A stretch of 64,000 bases of DNA from Paenibacillus lemnae (GTDB lineage: Bacteria; Bacillota; Bacilli; Paenibacillales; Paenibacillaceae), in contig NZ_JABBPN010000003.1 of assembly GCF_012933385.1 (NCBI RefSeq), forward strand, positions 248,001 through 312,000. The letters run 5' to 3'. Of the stretch, positions 18,458-26,551 are shown piece by piece. A program made the position numbers and the translations under genes. Within the stretch, counting starts at the first letter, position 1. Every line of letters begins with the position of its first letter. The notes below the pieces were generated by a model. It was not told the origin of the DNA, searched no databases, and saw nothing but the letters and a program-made list of their open reading frames with translations.

Positions 18458-19353
18458 AAATAAAACTGACACTGGTCCAGAAACGATCCATGCTCGGTCT
18501 GCTGTTTATCGCGCCCTGGCTAATCGGATTCATCTTCCTGTTCGCAGGGCCGCTGGCCCAGTCGATCCGTTTCAGCTTCAATAAGCTGATGGTATCACCG
18601 GGAGGGTATGAGCTTCAGAACGTCGGTTTGCAAAACTTTCAAGATGCGCTCTTTGTGGATGCCAACTTTAACCGGATATTGACAGAGTCGATTCTCGGCA
18701 TGTTGGTGGACGTACCGCTGATTCTTTTTTTTAGCTTGTTCTCAGCAGTACTGTTAAATCAGAAGTTTCGGGGGCGGGGACTTGCCAGGGCGATTTTCTT
18801 CCTGCCAGTCATTCTCGCATCCGGGGCGATTGCTTCTGCGGAGAGTGCGGGTCTCATCAATCTTGTCGGGAATGCCCAGGTGGCGGAGCAGCTGGGTCAG
18901 GCATCTTCCCAATTCAATGCCCGGTCTATGGTGCTTCTGTTATCCGAAGCCGGGTTTCCGCTCGCTGTTACAGACTATATTGTGGATGCGGTTATGCGGA
19001 TTTATGAGATCATCAGCAGCTCCGGTGTGCAGATTCTGATTTTTCTCGCAGCGCTGCAGTCTGTTCCTGGATCCATGTATGAGGTGGCCAAAATCGAAGG
19101 TGCAACCGCTTATGAATCCTTTTGGAAAATTACCTTCCCGATGGTCAGTCCGCTCATTCTGACGAACATCATTTATACCATTATTGATTCGTTCTCGGAC
19201 AGCAGGGTGACCCAGACGATTTACGAGACGGCGTTCAAAACACAGAATTTCGGTTTGAGCGCAGCGATGGCCTGGTTGTACACGATTCTGGTCAGTGTGC
19301 TGTTAATTGTCATGGGCGTCATTGTATCCAGAAAAACCTTTTACCACAACTAG
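18454..19353 (+). CDS. CUT1 sugar ABC transporter permease, pair B (LacF type)
   Basis: This 299-residue, six-helix permease begins with QKRSMLGLLFIAPWLIGFIFLF, a common first-helix pattern. Its EAA region reads MYEVAKIEGATAYESFWKI near residue 210. The central region between helices is longer than in pair A (AESAGLINLVGNAQVAEQLG...). ATGA overlap with the DUF5696 gene shows coupling. Together with the next gene it makes a second complete permease dimer in the same operon, possibly for the first lipoprotein or a different oligosaccharide. Confidence 0.92.
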   Translation: MKIKLTLVQKRSMLGLLFIAPWLIGFIFLFAGPLAQSIRFSFNKLMVSPGGYELQNVGLQNFQDALFVDANFNRILTESILGMLVDVPLILFFSLFSAVLLNQKFRGRGLARAIFFLPVILASGAIASAESAGLINLVGNAQVAEQLGQASSQFNARSMVLLLSEAGFPLAVTDYIVDAVMRIYEIISSSGVQILIFLAALQSVPGSMYEVAKIEGATAYESFWKITFPMVSPLILTNIIYTIIDSFSDSRVTQTIYETAFKTQNFGLSAAMAWLYTILVSVLLIVMGVIVSRKTFYHN

Positions 19354-19374
19354 GCTGAGAAAGAGGGGATTGTT

Positions 19375-20370
19375 ATGGCTATCGTTCGGGAACGGTGGGA
19401 CGAGGACTCACACAACCGCATCAACCGGATCAAGAACAAATCACTGAACTCGCTGTGGTCCATATGCCGGTTTATGCTGATATTAGGCATTACTTTTATC
19501 ATTATCTATCCGATTCTGACCAAATTCTCCATGGCTTTCAAGGCGAAAGAAGATATTTATAATCCGACAATTTATATGATCCCGGTACATTTTACTCTGG
19601 ATAATCTGAGTGTAGCTCTGAAGCTGCTGGATTACTGGCCGCTCTTGCTGAACACGATGGTGTATGTGTTTGTGACGATGCTGCTGACCACCATGTCGAC
19701 AGCGCTGGCAGGTTACGGTTTCGCCCGCTTTCAATTTCCTGGAAGCAATATTTTGTTCGGGCTGGTCGTTTTGACCATTCTGATCCCGATGAGCACGCTG
19801 ATGGTGCCCATGTATCTGCATTTCCGGAGCTTTGACGTTTTAGGTGTGGTACACCTGTTTACGGGAAAAGACGGCATTAACCTGTTAGGTACATATTGGC
19901 CGTCAGTTATTACCTCAGCCACGGCGACAGGGCTTAAAGCAGGGTTGTTTATTTATATTTTCCGCCAGTTTTTTCGCGGCCTGCCGAAGGAGATCGAAGA
20001 AGCGGCACTCATTGATGGCGCTGGAGGGATCAAGACCTTTTTTAGCATTATGCTGCCTAATGCCATTCCGCCGCTTATTACCGTAACCCTCTTCTCCTTC
20101 GTCTGGCAGTATAACGATACGTTCTATACATCACTCTTTATGAGTGACAGCGCGCTGATGCCGCTCAAGATCGCCTCCCTGCCGGCGGATGCCAGCCAGT
20201 TCCTGCCGGGACTAATGGGGATTTCCAACTCGGCAGAAGCAGATCCCAACTATGTGGCGCTGGTGGTGGATACTGGCATTCTGCTCGCTATCATTCCGCT
20301 GATTCTGCTGTATCTGTTCGTGCAGCGTCATTTCGTAGAGAGTGTAGAACGTACTGGAGTCGTTGGATAA
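19375..20370 (+). CDS. CUT1 sugar ABC transporter permease, pair B (LacG/MalG type)
   Basis: This 331-residue permease has six membrane helices and the EAA motif IEEAALIDGAGGIKTFFSI near residue 210. A soluble N-terminal tail of ~30 residues precedes helix 1. AGAGGGGA precedes ATG 19375, 21 bp after the partner gene. It is the last transporter gene before the intracellular mannanase. Confidence 0.92.
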   Translation: MAIVRERWDEDSHNRINRIKNKSLNSLWSICRFMLILGITFIIIYPILTKFSMAFKAKEDIYNPTIYMIPVHFTLDNLSVALKLLDYWPLLLNTMVYVFVTMLLTTMSTALAGYGFARFQFPGSNILFGLVVLTILIPMSTLMVPMYLHFRSFDVLGVVHLFTGKDGINLLGTYWPSVITSATATGLKAGLFIYIFRQFFRGLPKEIEEAALIDGAGGIKTFFSIMLPNAIPPLITVTLFSFVWQYNDTFYTSLFMSDSALMPLKIASLPADASQFLPGLMGISNSAEADPNYVALVVDTGILLAIIPLILLYLFVQRHFVESVERTGVVG

Positions 20371-20433
20371 GTGCTCGTGTATCGTCGTATTAATGATCAG
20401 CGATCAGCCATCATCATATGAGGAGGCTTGTTC

Positions 20434-21498
20434 ATGGCAGAGCAAATCGTAAACCTTGACGACACCCGTTATCAAGTGCAGCCGAAACTTATCCATCCCC
20501 ATCCCTCCTGGGAAGCGGGCGGACTGATGGAATACCTCTGCAGTATGTACGGCAAAAAAATGCTGACAGGCCAGCAGATTGGCGTTACCATGACGCCGCC
20601 GGAGCTGGATTTACTGTATGAATATACAGGGAAATATCCAGCAGTCGCCGGCTTTGACTTCATGGATTATTCCCCCTCCCGAGCAGAACGGGGAAGGGTA
20701 TGCCGGGATACTGATCTGGCAGTGGATTGGTGGAGAGAAGGCGGGATCGTCACGTTTTGCTGGCACTGGAATGCTCCCAAGGATCTGATTGATCTTCCCC
20801 CAAATGCAGCCTGGAACAGCGGATTCTACACCAAGGCTACTACGTTTGATGTGGCAAAAGGTATGAGTGATCCAGCGTCAGAAGAATATCATCTGCTCCT
20901 TCGGGATATTGATGTCATTGCCGGTCAGCTTAAAGTGCTTCAAAAAGCGAAGGTTCCGGTGCTGTGGAGACCGCTGCACGAGGCCTCGGGCGGGTGGTTC
21001 TGGTGGGGGGCGAAAGGCCCCCAGCCCTGTATTGCACTTTGGAAGCTCATGTATGAGCGGATGACAAAGCATCATGGCCTGGACAATCTGATCTGGGTAT
21101 GGAATGGGCAGCATGGAGACTGGTATCCCGGGGATGAGTATGTGGATATCATCGGAGAGGATATTTATTCACCGGAATGCGATTATTCATCTCAGAAGGA
21201 GCGGTTCCATACGGCTGAAAAGTACAGTACGGCCAGGAAAATCATTGCGTTATCCGAAAACGGGGTAATTCCCGACCCGGATGAGATGTTGAAGGATGGT
21301 GTTCCATGGGCCTGGAATTGTACCTGGTATGGAAGCTTTGTATTCCGTGAAGAAGGAGGCCGCAGATTTTACTCAAATCAATATACAGAGCTGGCGCAGC
21401 TGATCAAAACATACCAGCATCCTTTGACTGTTACACGGGAGGAACTGCCGGTCTGGAAAGAATATATGAAGTCTTCTTCAGATGTCAGTAAACTTTGA
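20434..21498 (+). CDS. GH26 beta-mannanase, intracellular
   Basis: The 354-residue protein is a single GH26 catalytic domain. The expected acid/base is Glu183 in WRPLHEASGGWFWWG and the expected nucleophile is Glu275 in ALSENG. WHWNAP and a WVWNGQ strand are also typical. It lacks a signal peptide and accessory modules, so it would act in the cytoplasm on imported manno- or gluco-manno-oligosaccharides. AGGAGG lies 7 nt before ATG 20434; TTG 20428 in the same frame is too close. It sits between the permeases and the beta-mannosidase. Specificity for mannan is inferred from family and neighbour. Confidence 0.92.
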   Translation: MAEQIVNLDDTRYQVQPKLIHPHPSWEAGGLMEYLCSMYGKKMLTGQQIGVTMTPPELDLLYEYTGKYPAVAGFDFMDYSPSRAERGRVCRDTDLAVDWWREGGIVTFCWHWNAPKDLIDLPPNAAWNSGFYTKATTFDVAKGMSDPASEEYHLLLRDIDVIAGQLKVLQKAKVPVLWRPLHEASGGWFWWGAKGPQPCIALWKLMYERMTKHHGLDNLIWVWNGQHGDWYPGDEYVDIIGEDIYSPECDYSSQKERFHTAEKYSTARKIIALSENGVIPDPDEMLKDGVPWAWNCTWYGSFVFREEGGRRFYSNQYTELAQLIKTYQHPLTVTREELPVWKEYMKSSSDVSKL

Positions 21499-21543
21499 TA
21501 TTCAAATAATATTTAATGTTATTTTGTTATTTTCTGTTTGTTA
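21495..21543 (+). promoter_or_regulatory. Internal promoter and repressor-like half-sites before the mannosidase gene
   Basis: TTGATA (21495-21500) and TTATTT (21519-21524) are 18 bp apart, a fair promoter. TTTTGTTA (21522-21529) overlaps its -10 and TTTGTTA follows at 21537-21543, repeating the half-site seen before the lacI-type and first binding-protein genes. The copies here are direct repeats, not an inverted repeat. Confidence 0.4.
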
Positions 21544-21570
21544 TTCATTGGGGAAAAGGGGTTCTTTATA

Positions 21571-24126
21571 ATGCCTAAACAACTGATCATTCAAGACTGG
21601 AAATTTAAAGAAGTGGAAGGTCAGGATTGGCTTCCTGCCAAGGTTCCGGGATGTGTGCACACGGACCTTTTGCGTCACGGGGTAATTGCTGAACCTTTTT
21701 ATGGGACCAACGAGCATGACCTGCAGTGGATCGATAAAAAAAACTGGGAATATGAAGCTGTTGTAGATGTAACAGAAGAGCTTGCGGCTGAAACCCATCT
21801 GGAACTTGTGTTTACTGGGCTTGATACCTATGCGGACGTTTATGTGAATGGAGAGCATATCCTCGCTGCCGATAACATGTTCCGCTCCTGGCGGGTTGAC
21901 GTGAAACGGCATTTCCAGCCGGGAAACAATGCGCTGCGCGTGGTCTTTCGTTCACCCATTCAGGAGGATCTGCCCAAGCTGGAGAAGCTGGGGTATCCGC
22001 TGCCGGCAACAAATGACCAGTCGGAGCTTGGAGGGCTGGGTGGTCATAAGCTCAGTATATTCGCTCGTAAAGCGCCTTATCATTACGGCTGGGATTGGGG
22101 TCCGCGGTTTGTCACAAGCGGCATTTGGCGGCCCGTTATGGTGGAGGCATGGTCCGGTGTACGGATCCATGATCTGTTCATTCGTCAGGATGAGGTGAAT
22201 GCAGCAGGTGCAAGGCTTACGGCGATTGCCAGTATTGAAGCTGACAGCGCACTGAGAGGACGCTTTACAGTATCTGCAGAGGGCTACCAGTGGTCACAGG
22301 AATTGAGCTTGAGTGCCGGCCGTCAGAGTATTGAGCTTCAGCTCGAGATGGAAAATCCTAAGCTGTGGTGGTCGCGTGGACTCGGAGACCCGCATCTCTA
22401 TAGTTTCGAGAGCGTTTTCGAGTGTGGGGAGGGTTCATCAGCATCAGCCTCGGTAAAAACCGGCCTGCGCAGTGCCAGATTGATCCGGAACAAGGATGAG
22501 CAGGGCACTTCATTTTATATTGAACTGAACGGGGTACCGGTATTTGCCAAAGGGGCCAATCACATTCCGAATGACAGCTTTCTGACAGAGGTGACGGCAG
22601 ATCGTTACCGGCATGAGATTGCTTCTGCGGCAGCATCGAATATGAATATGCTGCGTGTATGGGGCGGCGGGATTTATGAGGAAGATGTATTTTACGAGCT
22701 GTGTGATGAGTATGGCATTATGGTTTGGCAGGACTTTATGTTTGCCTGCAGTATGTATCCCGGCGACGAGGCATTTCTCGGAAATGTAAGGCTTGAGGCA
22801 GAGGAGAATGTCACACGCCTGCGCAATCATCCGAGCATTGTCCTTTGGTGCGGCAACAATGAAATCGACACCGCTTGGTCGCACTATGATGAGAACGCCG
22901 GGTGGGGCTGGAAGAAGGAATACAATGCACAGCAGAGGGAGCAGATTTGGAGAGACTATGAGGCGGTTTTTCACGAGATTCTTCCTGAGGCTGTGAATGC
23001 CTGCGCACCTGGGGCGTATTACTGGCCTTCCTCTCCGATGGTGTCCTTGAGCAATGATGAACACCAGCACTCCAATCCGAATACGACGAGCGGGGACATC
23101 CACTATTGGGGAGTGTGGCACAATACAGAGCCGTTCGAGAATTATAATCGTCATGTCGGCCGCTTCATGAGCGAATATGGATTTCAGTCTTTCCCTGAAC
23201 CGCGCACAGTCCGTACTTATGCTGAAGAGAGCGACATGGAGCTGGAGTCCAAGGTCATGCTGGCTCATCAGAAGAACGGTGCCGGAAACCGTTTGATAAA
23301 AAGCTACATGGACCAATACATGAACGAGCCGAAAAACTTCGAATCCTTCCTGTACATGAGCCAGATGCTTCAGGCGGAAGCGATGAAAACCGCGATTGAA
23401 GCGCATCGCCGCCGCATGCCTTACTGTATGGGAACGCTGTACTGGCAGATGAATGACTGCTGGCCTGTAGCTTCATGGGCCGGGATGGATTATCTCGGAA
23501 GATGGAAGGCGCTGCAGTATACGGCCAAGCGCAGCTTCAGGGATGTGAGTTTGGTGATAGATCGTGAGGATGATGTGCTGTCCGTGACCCTCATCTCCGA
23601 TCTCTCCAAAGATGGGGACGGTGTTCTGGATCTGCGGCTTCTGAGCTTCACGGGAGAGCTGCTGTGGAATGATTCCCGTCTGGTGAGTGTATCTGCTCGG
23701 CAAGCCCATGTGGTCTATCAGGTTGATACAGAACAGCTGCTGGGAAGTCATGATGAAAGCAGCGTGGTACTGCTGGTTGAACTGAAGGAGCAGGAGCATG
23801 TCATCGACAGCAAAACCTGGTTTTTTGTCCAGGACCGCGGTCTGAAGCTCAGCCTGCCTGAAATCACGTTGACGGAAATACAGGAAAGTGAAGGTACAGT
23901 CTACCGCTTGGAGACCAGCACCTTGGCGAGGCATGTATGGCTGTCCTCAGATATTGAGGGAATCTTCAGCGATAATGACTTTGATCTCATTCCCGGTGAG
24001 CCCAAAGACATCACTTTCTCCCGGCGCAGCCAGGGGACTGATGCGTTTGAGCGTGAGCGCGCAGGCAATGTGGAGATCTTGTCTATGGCACACTGTATCC
24101 AGCCCGAAGCAGTAACCACAAGCTAA
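21571..24126 (+). CDS. Beta-mannosidase, GH2
   Basis: The 851-residue enzyme has the GH2 order: sugar-binding jelly roll (about 1-190, YGWDWGPRF), immunoglobulin-like domain (190-290), TIM barrel (290-620) and C-terminal beta domains. Glu431 in LWCGNNEIDTAW is the expected acid/base, and Glu535 in RFMSEYGFQSFP the expected nucleophile. The enzyme releases terminal beta-mannose from oligosaccharides in the cytoplasm, finishing the job of the upstream GH26. ATG 21571 follows GGGGAAAAGGGG; the in-frame TTG 21538 is inside the promoter region. It is the last gene of the island and may have its own promoter. Confidence 0.94.
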   Translation: MPKQLIIQDWKFKEVEGQDWLPAKVPGCVHTDLLRHGVIAEPFYGTNEHDLQWIDKKNWEYEAVVDVTEELAAETHLELVFTGLDTYADVYVNGEHILAADNMFRSWRVDVKRHFQPGNNALRVVFRSPIQEDLPKLEKLGYPLPATNDQSELGGLGGHKLSIFARKAPYHYGWDWGPRFVTSGIWRPVMVEAWSGVRIHDLFIRQDEVNAAGARLTAIASIEADSALRGRFTVSAEGYQWSQELSLSAGRQSIELQLEMENPKLWWSRGLGDPHLYSFESVFECGEGSSASASVKTGLRSARLIRNKDEQGTSFYIELNGVPVFAKGANHIPNDSFLTEVTADRYRHEIASAAASNMNMLRVWGGGIYEEDVFYELCDEYGIMVWQDFMFACSMYPGDEAFLGNVRLEAEENVTRLRNHPSIVLWCGNNEIDTAWSHYDENAGWGWKKEYNAQQREQIWRDYEAVFHEILPEAVNACAPGAYYWPSSPMVSLSNDEHQHSNPNTTSGDIHYWGVWHNTEPFENYNRHVGRFMSEYGFQSFPEPRTVRTYAEESDMELESKVMLAHQKNGAGNRLIKSYMDQYMNEPKNFESFLYMSQMLQAEAMKTAIEAHRRRMPYCMGTLYWQMNDCWPVASWAGMDYLGRWKALQYTAKRSFRDVSLVIDREDDVLSVTLISDLSKDGDGVLDLRLLSFTGELLWNDSRLVSVSARQAHVVYQVDTEQLLGSHDESSVVLLVELKEQEHVIDSKTWFFVQDRGLKLSLPEITLTEIQESEGTVYRLETSTLARHVWLSSDIEGIFSDNDFDLIPGEPKDITFSRRSQGTDAFERERAGNVEILSMAHCIQPEAVTTS

Positions 24127-24409
24127 GCTTTTTTATGAAGATGTGCTGTGATTAGCAGGTCACCCTTTTGAATCCTAGAGCCGGGCATTTAGTCCGGGTT
24201 AGGCCAGGGGATGCAGCCTATTCGCATCCTTTGTGATCGCGTTGCTGACATACATCGAGCATAAAAAGAAGTAACCCGCCACAGGTTGAGCGCTCACGAT
24301 TCCAACCTTGATGTCCGGCGGGCGGCTGTTAGATCTCGCCAATGTATCTGCAACCTTGTGGAGCTTTCGATCAATCGTCTTCCGGACGCCTGATCGAAAG
24401 CTCTTTTTT
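24127..24409 (+). other. Gene-free structured region ending in a strong terminator
   Basis: No convincing gene is present. Several stems can form in plus-strand RNA: GGATGC/GCATCC near 24213-24233; CCCGCC with GGCGGG enclosing CAGGTTG/CAACCTTG near 24280-24325; and the terminator at 24361. This may be a long 3' UTR of the mannosidase mRNA or a separate structured RNA. I do not recognise a known riboswitch class. Confidence 0.45.
24361..24409 (+). terminator. Terminator of the mannan operon or of an upstream structured RNA
   Basis: GAGCTTTCGATCA pairs perfectly with TGATCGAAAGCTC over a 17-nt loop that can itself pair partly, followed by TTTTTT. Confidence 0.9.
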
Positions 24410-24620
24410 GTCATGCGCATGGCTGGGCAGAACCTGAAAACTCATGTGATTATTTATACTATGACAGCAGGAACCTGGGTATTAATAGCAAATACATATA
24501 TAGATTAAATGAAAAAAATACCTTTCTATAGTGGAGGTGACAGCGGTCGTAAGAACATTTGCCATCGCGGCCGCCAGATAGGTAGCATAATCTCAGTCTA
24601 AATTTGGAGGATGATTATTA
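24410..24620 (+). other. Leader region of the SGNH hydrolase gene
   Basis: No gene is seen. The region is AT-rich to about 24530, then GC-rich. GGAGGAT at 24607 is the ribosome site of the next gene. No promoter stands out clearly. Confidence 0.4.
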
Positions 24621-25250
24621 ATGCAGCTGCATGAGAATGATATCGTACTTTTTCAAGGAGACAGCATCACTGATGCCGGACGAAATCGGCAGGACCCTGA
24701 CAGCCTGGGCACAGGATATCCGCAAATGGTTGCCGGTCTGGCAGGCCTAAACCACCCCGAGCTGAATTTGAAGTTTCTGAACCGGGGGATCGGCGGCGAC
24801 AGAGTCGTTAACCTGCAGGACAGATGGCAGGAAGACTGCCTGGATCTTAAACCAACATGGGTATCGGTATATATCGGGATTAACGACTGCTGGCGCCGTT
24901 ATGATTCGCAGGATCCTACAAGCACAGAGCAGTTCAAGTCAGGGTACCGGAAGCTGCTGCAGCAGACACAGGAAAAACTGAATGCGAAGCTGATTCTAAT
25001 GGAGCCGTTCGTGCTTCCGGTTCCTGAGGACCGGAGAGGCTGGCGTGAGGACCTGGATCCGAAGATTACCGCGGTCCGTGATTTGGCAGCCGAGTTCGGA
25101 GCGCTGCTCGTGCCGCTGGACGGACTTTTCAACGCGGCAGCTGCCCGCAGGGAGCCGGCTTATTGGGCATATGACGGTGTTCATCCGACGCCGGCCGGTC
25201 ATGCACTCATCGCGAGAGCATGGATGGATACAATGGGTATTCGCTGTTAA
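24621..25250 (+). CDS. SGNH/GDSL hydrolase, probable carbohydrate esterase
   Basis: This 209-residue cytoplasmic protein contains the SGNH blocks: block I FQGDSITDAG (Ser15), block II GIGGDRV, block III IGINDCW, and block V DGVHPTPAGH (Asp185, His188). Relatives include acetyl esterases that remove O-acetyl groups from sugars, and lysophospholipase-like enzymes. There is no signal peptide. Its position between the mannan island and a sugar ABC transporter suggests deacetylation of imported acetylated oligosaccharides, but the substrate is not shown by the sequence. GGAGGATG lies 7 nt before ATG 24621. Confidence 0.88.
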   Translation: MQLHENDIVLFQGDSITDAGRNRQDPDSLGTGYPQMVAGLAGLNHPELNLKFLNRGIGGDRVVNLQDRWQEDCLDLKPTWVSVYIGINDCWRRYDSQDPTSTEQFKSGYRKLLQQTQEKLNAKLILMEPFVLPVPEDRRGWREDLDPKITAVRDLAAEFGALLVPLDGLFNAAAARREPAYWAYDGVHPTPAGHALIARAWMDTMGIRC

Positions 25251-25294
25251 GATCCCGCCTGCTTGACTGCGTTAACGTACAAAATAAAAAAGTG

Positions 25295-25323
25295 TTGACT
25301 CCCCTGTTTAAATCCGATAGGAT
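25295..25323 (+). promoter_or_regulatory. Sigma-A promoter of the CUT2 sugar transporter operon
   Basis: TTGACT and TAGGAT are separated by 17 bp, 42 bp before the binding-protein start codon. Confidence 0.7.
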
Positions 25324-25365
25324 TACTTGTAATAAAAAGAGATATGATTTGAGGGGGAGAAACAC

Positions 25366-26481
25366 ATGAACACAAGAAAACCATGGTACAAGCTGTCCGG
25401 CTTGCTGTTATCAGCAGCCATTCTGGTTGCAGGATGCGGCCAGGGTTCCGCAGGGGATAGCAAGAACGGATCGAGGGCGGACATCGAAAACCTGCCGGCA
25501 GCGATTGCTGAGAAAGAAGACATGAAGCTGATGGTCATCCGCAAGATCGGCGGAGATGATCACACGGCACAGTTCCTGGCTGGTGCGAAGCAGGAAGGTG
25601 AAGCTTTAGGTTTTAAAGTAGATACATTTACCGCGAATAATGATGCAGCCAAGTTCCACGATGCGATTGCCCAGGCTGCAGGTAACGGATATGACGGTAT
25701 AGTGCTGTCGCACGGCGATGACCCTGCCACTGTAGAAGACGTCAAGACACTGAAAGAGAAAGGAATTCCTGTTGTCGCATTTGACTCTGTACCGGAGCTG
25801 GCTGAGATTGAAGGCGTGACCGTCACTTCCCAGGATGATGAGAATCTGGCCAAGCTGTCGCTGGATCGCCTGGTAGAAGAGCAGGGGTCAGAGGCCAACA
25901 TCATCTATTTGTGGGTTGACGGATTTCCGCCAATGGTTCGCCGTAATGCAGTGTATCAGGAAACACTGAAGAGCAATCCGGGAATTAAGGAAATTGAGCG
26001 CTTTGGTGTTGCCAGCAGTGATACTTCGGTGGAAACCCAGAATGCGGTAGCTGCGATGCTCACCAAGCATCCTAAAGGTGAAATTGATGCGATTTTCGCC
26101 ACCTGGGACGCATTCGCGATTGGGGCGGCAAGAGCCCTGAACGAAGCCGGCCGCAATGAGATCAAGATTTACGGGATCGACGTATCGAACGCGGATCTGG
26201 AAGTTATGCAGAAGCAGGACAGTCCTTGGACGGCTACAGCTGCTGTGGATCCAAAAACAATCGGTGCTGTGAATGTGCGTCTGCTGGCGAAGAAACTCGC
26301 CGGGGAAGAAACACCTTCCACCTTCAGCCTGCCAGCTACACTGATTGATCAAGTCAGTCTCTCGAAATCTCAAGAGGCTGTGAATATGAGCAATCTTGCA
26401 GATTTGATTCCAGGCTGGGGTACCAGTACGGATTTTGAAGAAGAATGGATGAAGTCTTTAAAAGAAGTATACGGTGAATAA
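25366..26481 (+). CDS. Sugar-binding lipoprotein, ribose/galactose (PBP1) type
   Basis: The 371-residue protein has a lipoprotein signal ending LVAGC (Cys near residue 24) and a periplasmic-binding type 1 fold. Landmarks are GFKVDTFTANNDAAKFHDAIAQA, IVLSHGDDP and FATWDAFAIGAARAL. It is the extracellular receptor of the downstream ATPase and permease (RbsB-like). Ligand unknown, probably a monosaccharide. AGGGGGAGA precedes ATG 25366. A hairpin directly after the gene would raise its expression over the next two genes. Confidence 0.92.
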   Translation: MNTRKPWYKLSGLLLSAAILVAGCGQGSAGDSKNGSRADIENLPAAIAEKEDMKLMVIRKIGGDDHTAQFLAGAKQEGEALGFKVDTFTANNDAAKFHDAIAQAAGNGYDGIVLSHGDDPATVEDVKTLKEKGIPVVAFDSVPELAEIEGVTVTSQDDENLAKLSLDRLVEEQGSEANIIYLWVDGFPPMVRRNAVYQETLKSNPGIKEIERFGVASSDTSVETQNAVAAMLTKHPKGEIDAIFATWDAFAIGAARALNEAGRNEIKIYGIDVSNADLEVMQKQDSPWTATAAVDPKTIGAVNVRLLAKKLAGEETPSTFSLPATLIDQVSLSKSQEAVNMSNLADLIPGWGTSTDFEEEWMKSLKEVYGE

Positions 26482-26491
26482 TTTGCCGCCT

Positions 26492-26526
26492 GGCGCTCTT
26501 ATCCATCTGGATAGGGGCGCCCATTT
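26492..26526 (+). terminator. Attenuating hairpin between binding protein and ATPase genes
   Basis: GGCGCTCTTATCC pairs with GGATAGGGGCGCC (two G-U pairs) across ATCT, followed by CATTTT. The short, interrupted T-run suggests partial termination. Confidence 0.65.
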
Positions 26527-26551
26527 TAATGAGGGGAGAAGGTGATGCATC

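Noticed and set aside
22510..23406. Minus-strand open frame of 298 codons
   Set aside because: Antisense to the conserved catalytic part of the beta-mannosidase; no ribosome site.
24199..24508. Short open frames on both strands in the gene-free region after the mannosidase
   Set aside because: They run through stem-loops and the terminator, lack ribosome sites and show no protein-like pattern.
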